A stretch of 64,000 bases of DNA from Eulemur rufifrons (Eukaryota > Chordata > Mammalia > Primates > Lemuridae). The stretch is taken from assembly GCF_041146395.1 (NCBI RefSeq), contig NC_090989.1:277914343-277978342 (forward strand). Direction: 5' to 3'. Each line of letters starts with the position of its first letter. Position 1 is the first letter of the stretch. Under the pieces are notes generated by a model, which saw only the letters and a program-made list of their open reading frames with translations, was not told the origin of the DNA and did not search any database. Positions 62,330 through 64,000 of this stretch are shown in pieces. The position numbers were made by a program, and so were the translations under genes.

Positions 62330-62720
62330 TCGTTGGTGTGGTTTTGCTGTTGTAAGTGATTCTAGAACAATCAACTTTGATAGGTGATCTTGAACATCGC
62401 TTTCCAATACAGTAATTAGGCCCTAAATGTTTAATTTTTCTAGGATACTTCCCCCAAGATATTCCCGCATCTCCAAATTTAAAAATAGCCCTTTATCACG
62501 CACTTTCTCCCACAGAGTGTAGTTATGTAGACGTGAAACGTTCTGGTGAACTTTTAGAACTAATGACTCTATAAGTAAAAACTGGCGTCTTTTATAAAGT
62601 TATTTAAATAAATTTTGTCACTGAAATAAATTTCTCCATATATTACATCATTGCTAATAATGTTAACTGTGAGTTTTCTTTATGTAAAAAAGAATTGGGC
62701 CAAGACCCAGGGTTTTTTTT
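62330..62720. promoter_or_regulatory. AT-rich single-copy block, possible conserved element
   Basis: 'tctagaacaatcaactttga', 'gtaattaggccctaaatgtt' and 'atttaaataaattttgtcac' in a repeat-free stretch between GC-rich flanks. Weak, compositional evidence only. Confidence 0.25.
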
Positions 62721-64000
62721 CAAACCAGACGTTAGGATACTCGGCCCCTTCCCGCTTTCCCCCCAAGATGTTCAGAATGTTGGCAGAAACCTGGCTGAAC
62801 TGGAAGGTGCGAATCGTAAAGACTGCCACAGAGCCCGGGGGGAGGGGGCGGCTCCGCTCGGGCCACCTTGAACTCAGAGGCATCCTCCTCCCCTGGGACG
62901 TTGGTCTGAGAAGGCATCTCCTCCCAGGAGGCCACGATCGTCCACACCGACGTTCATTCTGTTCAACACCCGTCCCCACTCAAGTTTCTTCAGCTGGGTT
63001 TGTACCTGCTTCACCAGCAGCAGGGCCTGCTGACAGCACCCTTCTTTAATTTAAATGTATAAAAATAAAAGGAAAAAAAGGCTGCTTAAAATCGTGAAAC
63101 GGCCTTTCCCCTTGGGAATGCCCATATGGGCTCCCGTCGGGAATCCTGTGCTTTCTGCCGTCCGCCCACCAACTCTGCAACTCTCAGCACGGTTCTCCCC
63201 TTCCAGGACGAGCAGTTTCCACGGCCAGAAGCCCTTGCACAGGCTACAAATCCCCTTTTCCTATTCCCGCTTCTCGAGCTCATTCCTGCAGAGCGGAGCT
63301 GGCCATGCCCTCGGCCCACATTTCCCCCTAATTGGTCCCAGACCCCCTTCCTTACCCCACCCCAGCGAAGCCCCTTCGTTTCCTCAGACCTCTGGGATTC
63401 CTTCTTCCCCTCCATCACCACTGGCAGTGGGCTCTTTGGTGGGATCAATTTTTCAGAATAAACAATCACTTCAAGACACATACTGCTTCTGCAGGAGGAA
63501 AGTGGAGAGCCTCCCAGCCAGGCTGAAATTGGGGTGCCGAGTGTCCGACAGGCTTGCTCTCTGCCCCAGCACTCGCCCGCCCCGTGGAATCCCGGTTCAT
63601 GCATTAGCAAAGTGACACATTATCTCGTGCCACAACTGTCAAGGCTGCCACCAGTAGTGGCCACCACGGATGTTAAAGTCTCAGGTGCCAGAGATCCGTG
63701 TTTCAGTGCAAGGACACAGCTGCCTGTCCTGCTGCCGTCTCTGCGTTTTGTCATAGCTCAGACAGCCTCAGGTTGAGACTTAGTGGAAAGGCCTGGAGGA
63801 GCACCCTGTCTCCTGGCCATTTGGGATTTTATGGGCACAACATTTAAAGCCACCTTGTGTTTTCACAGCTTAGACACAAATGAAATCGCGGTTTGGTGCC
63901 TGTCCAATAGCCTGGACGGACTCAGCCTGAGTCAGCTGGCCCCCTGGCCACCAAAAAAACAATAAAAACAAGCAGAAAAATTGTGCTTTTAAAGTATGTG

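Noticed and set aside
63055..63615. 186-codon plus-strand and 174-codon minus-strand ORFs
   Set aside because: Ser/Pro-rich translation of C-rich intron; no family resemblance and no exon signals.

Overview
This window is mammalian nuclear DNA from the interior of one large protein-coding gene. The short ORFs are scattered and mutually inconsistent, there is no operon structure, and interspersed repeats are dense. Three Alu copies are full-length or near full-length (17514-17860, 33585-33924, 1882-2120 reversed), and a fourth is 5'-truncated (35249-35441). They carry the extended AT-rich linker between the monomers that I associate with strepsirrhine primates, most likely a Malagasy lemur. 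An older AluJ-like copy lies at 51222-51540. A lemur-type source is an inference from repeat style, not from a database search.

The gene is MVB12B (FAM125B), a subunit of the ESCRT-I endosomal sorting complex, read on the + strand. Three consecutive internal coding exons are present: 1-88 (cut by the window edge), 3392-3514 and 30387-30481. Joined in phase with consensus splice sites, they match the end of the MABP membrane-binding domain, the Ser/Pro-rich linker and the run-up to the C-terminal UMA domain. The 5' exons and the UMA exons are outside the window. The introns are 3303 bp, 26872 bp and at least 33.5 kb. Read-through of the second donor meets an in-frame TGA at once, which gives a natural short form without UMA.

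Region by region: 89-3391 is an intron with an old repeat and one Alu. 3515-6221 holds the possible retained-intron 3' UTR and then the most striking tandem repeat of the window, a 49-unit, 30-bp minisatellite (4761-6221). 6.2-30.4 kb is long intron with MIR, L2 and L1 remains, one young Alu and several AT-rich blocks that look conserved. 30.5-32.4 kb is CpG-rich just after the third exon. 33.5-35.5 kb is a transposon cluster (two Alus, one hAT element). 36-50.2 kb is relatively repeat-poor and rich in homeodomain/POU-type motifs, with the strongest block at 49.06-50.18 kb. 51.2-55.6 kb is AluJ plus a long decayed antisense L1. 55.6-64 kb is GC-mixed intron with MIRs and small tandem repeats.

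No second protein-coding gene, tRNA, rRNA or CRISPR is supported. Two things deserve most attention: the E-box-bearing minisatellite with open frames on both strands, and the dense intronic regulatory-looking blocks. The blocks fit the known position of MVB12B beside the developmental gene LMX1B and the reported location of the lncRNA NRON in this locus. Both of those last points come from memory and cannot be tested from the sequence alone.
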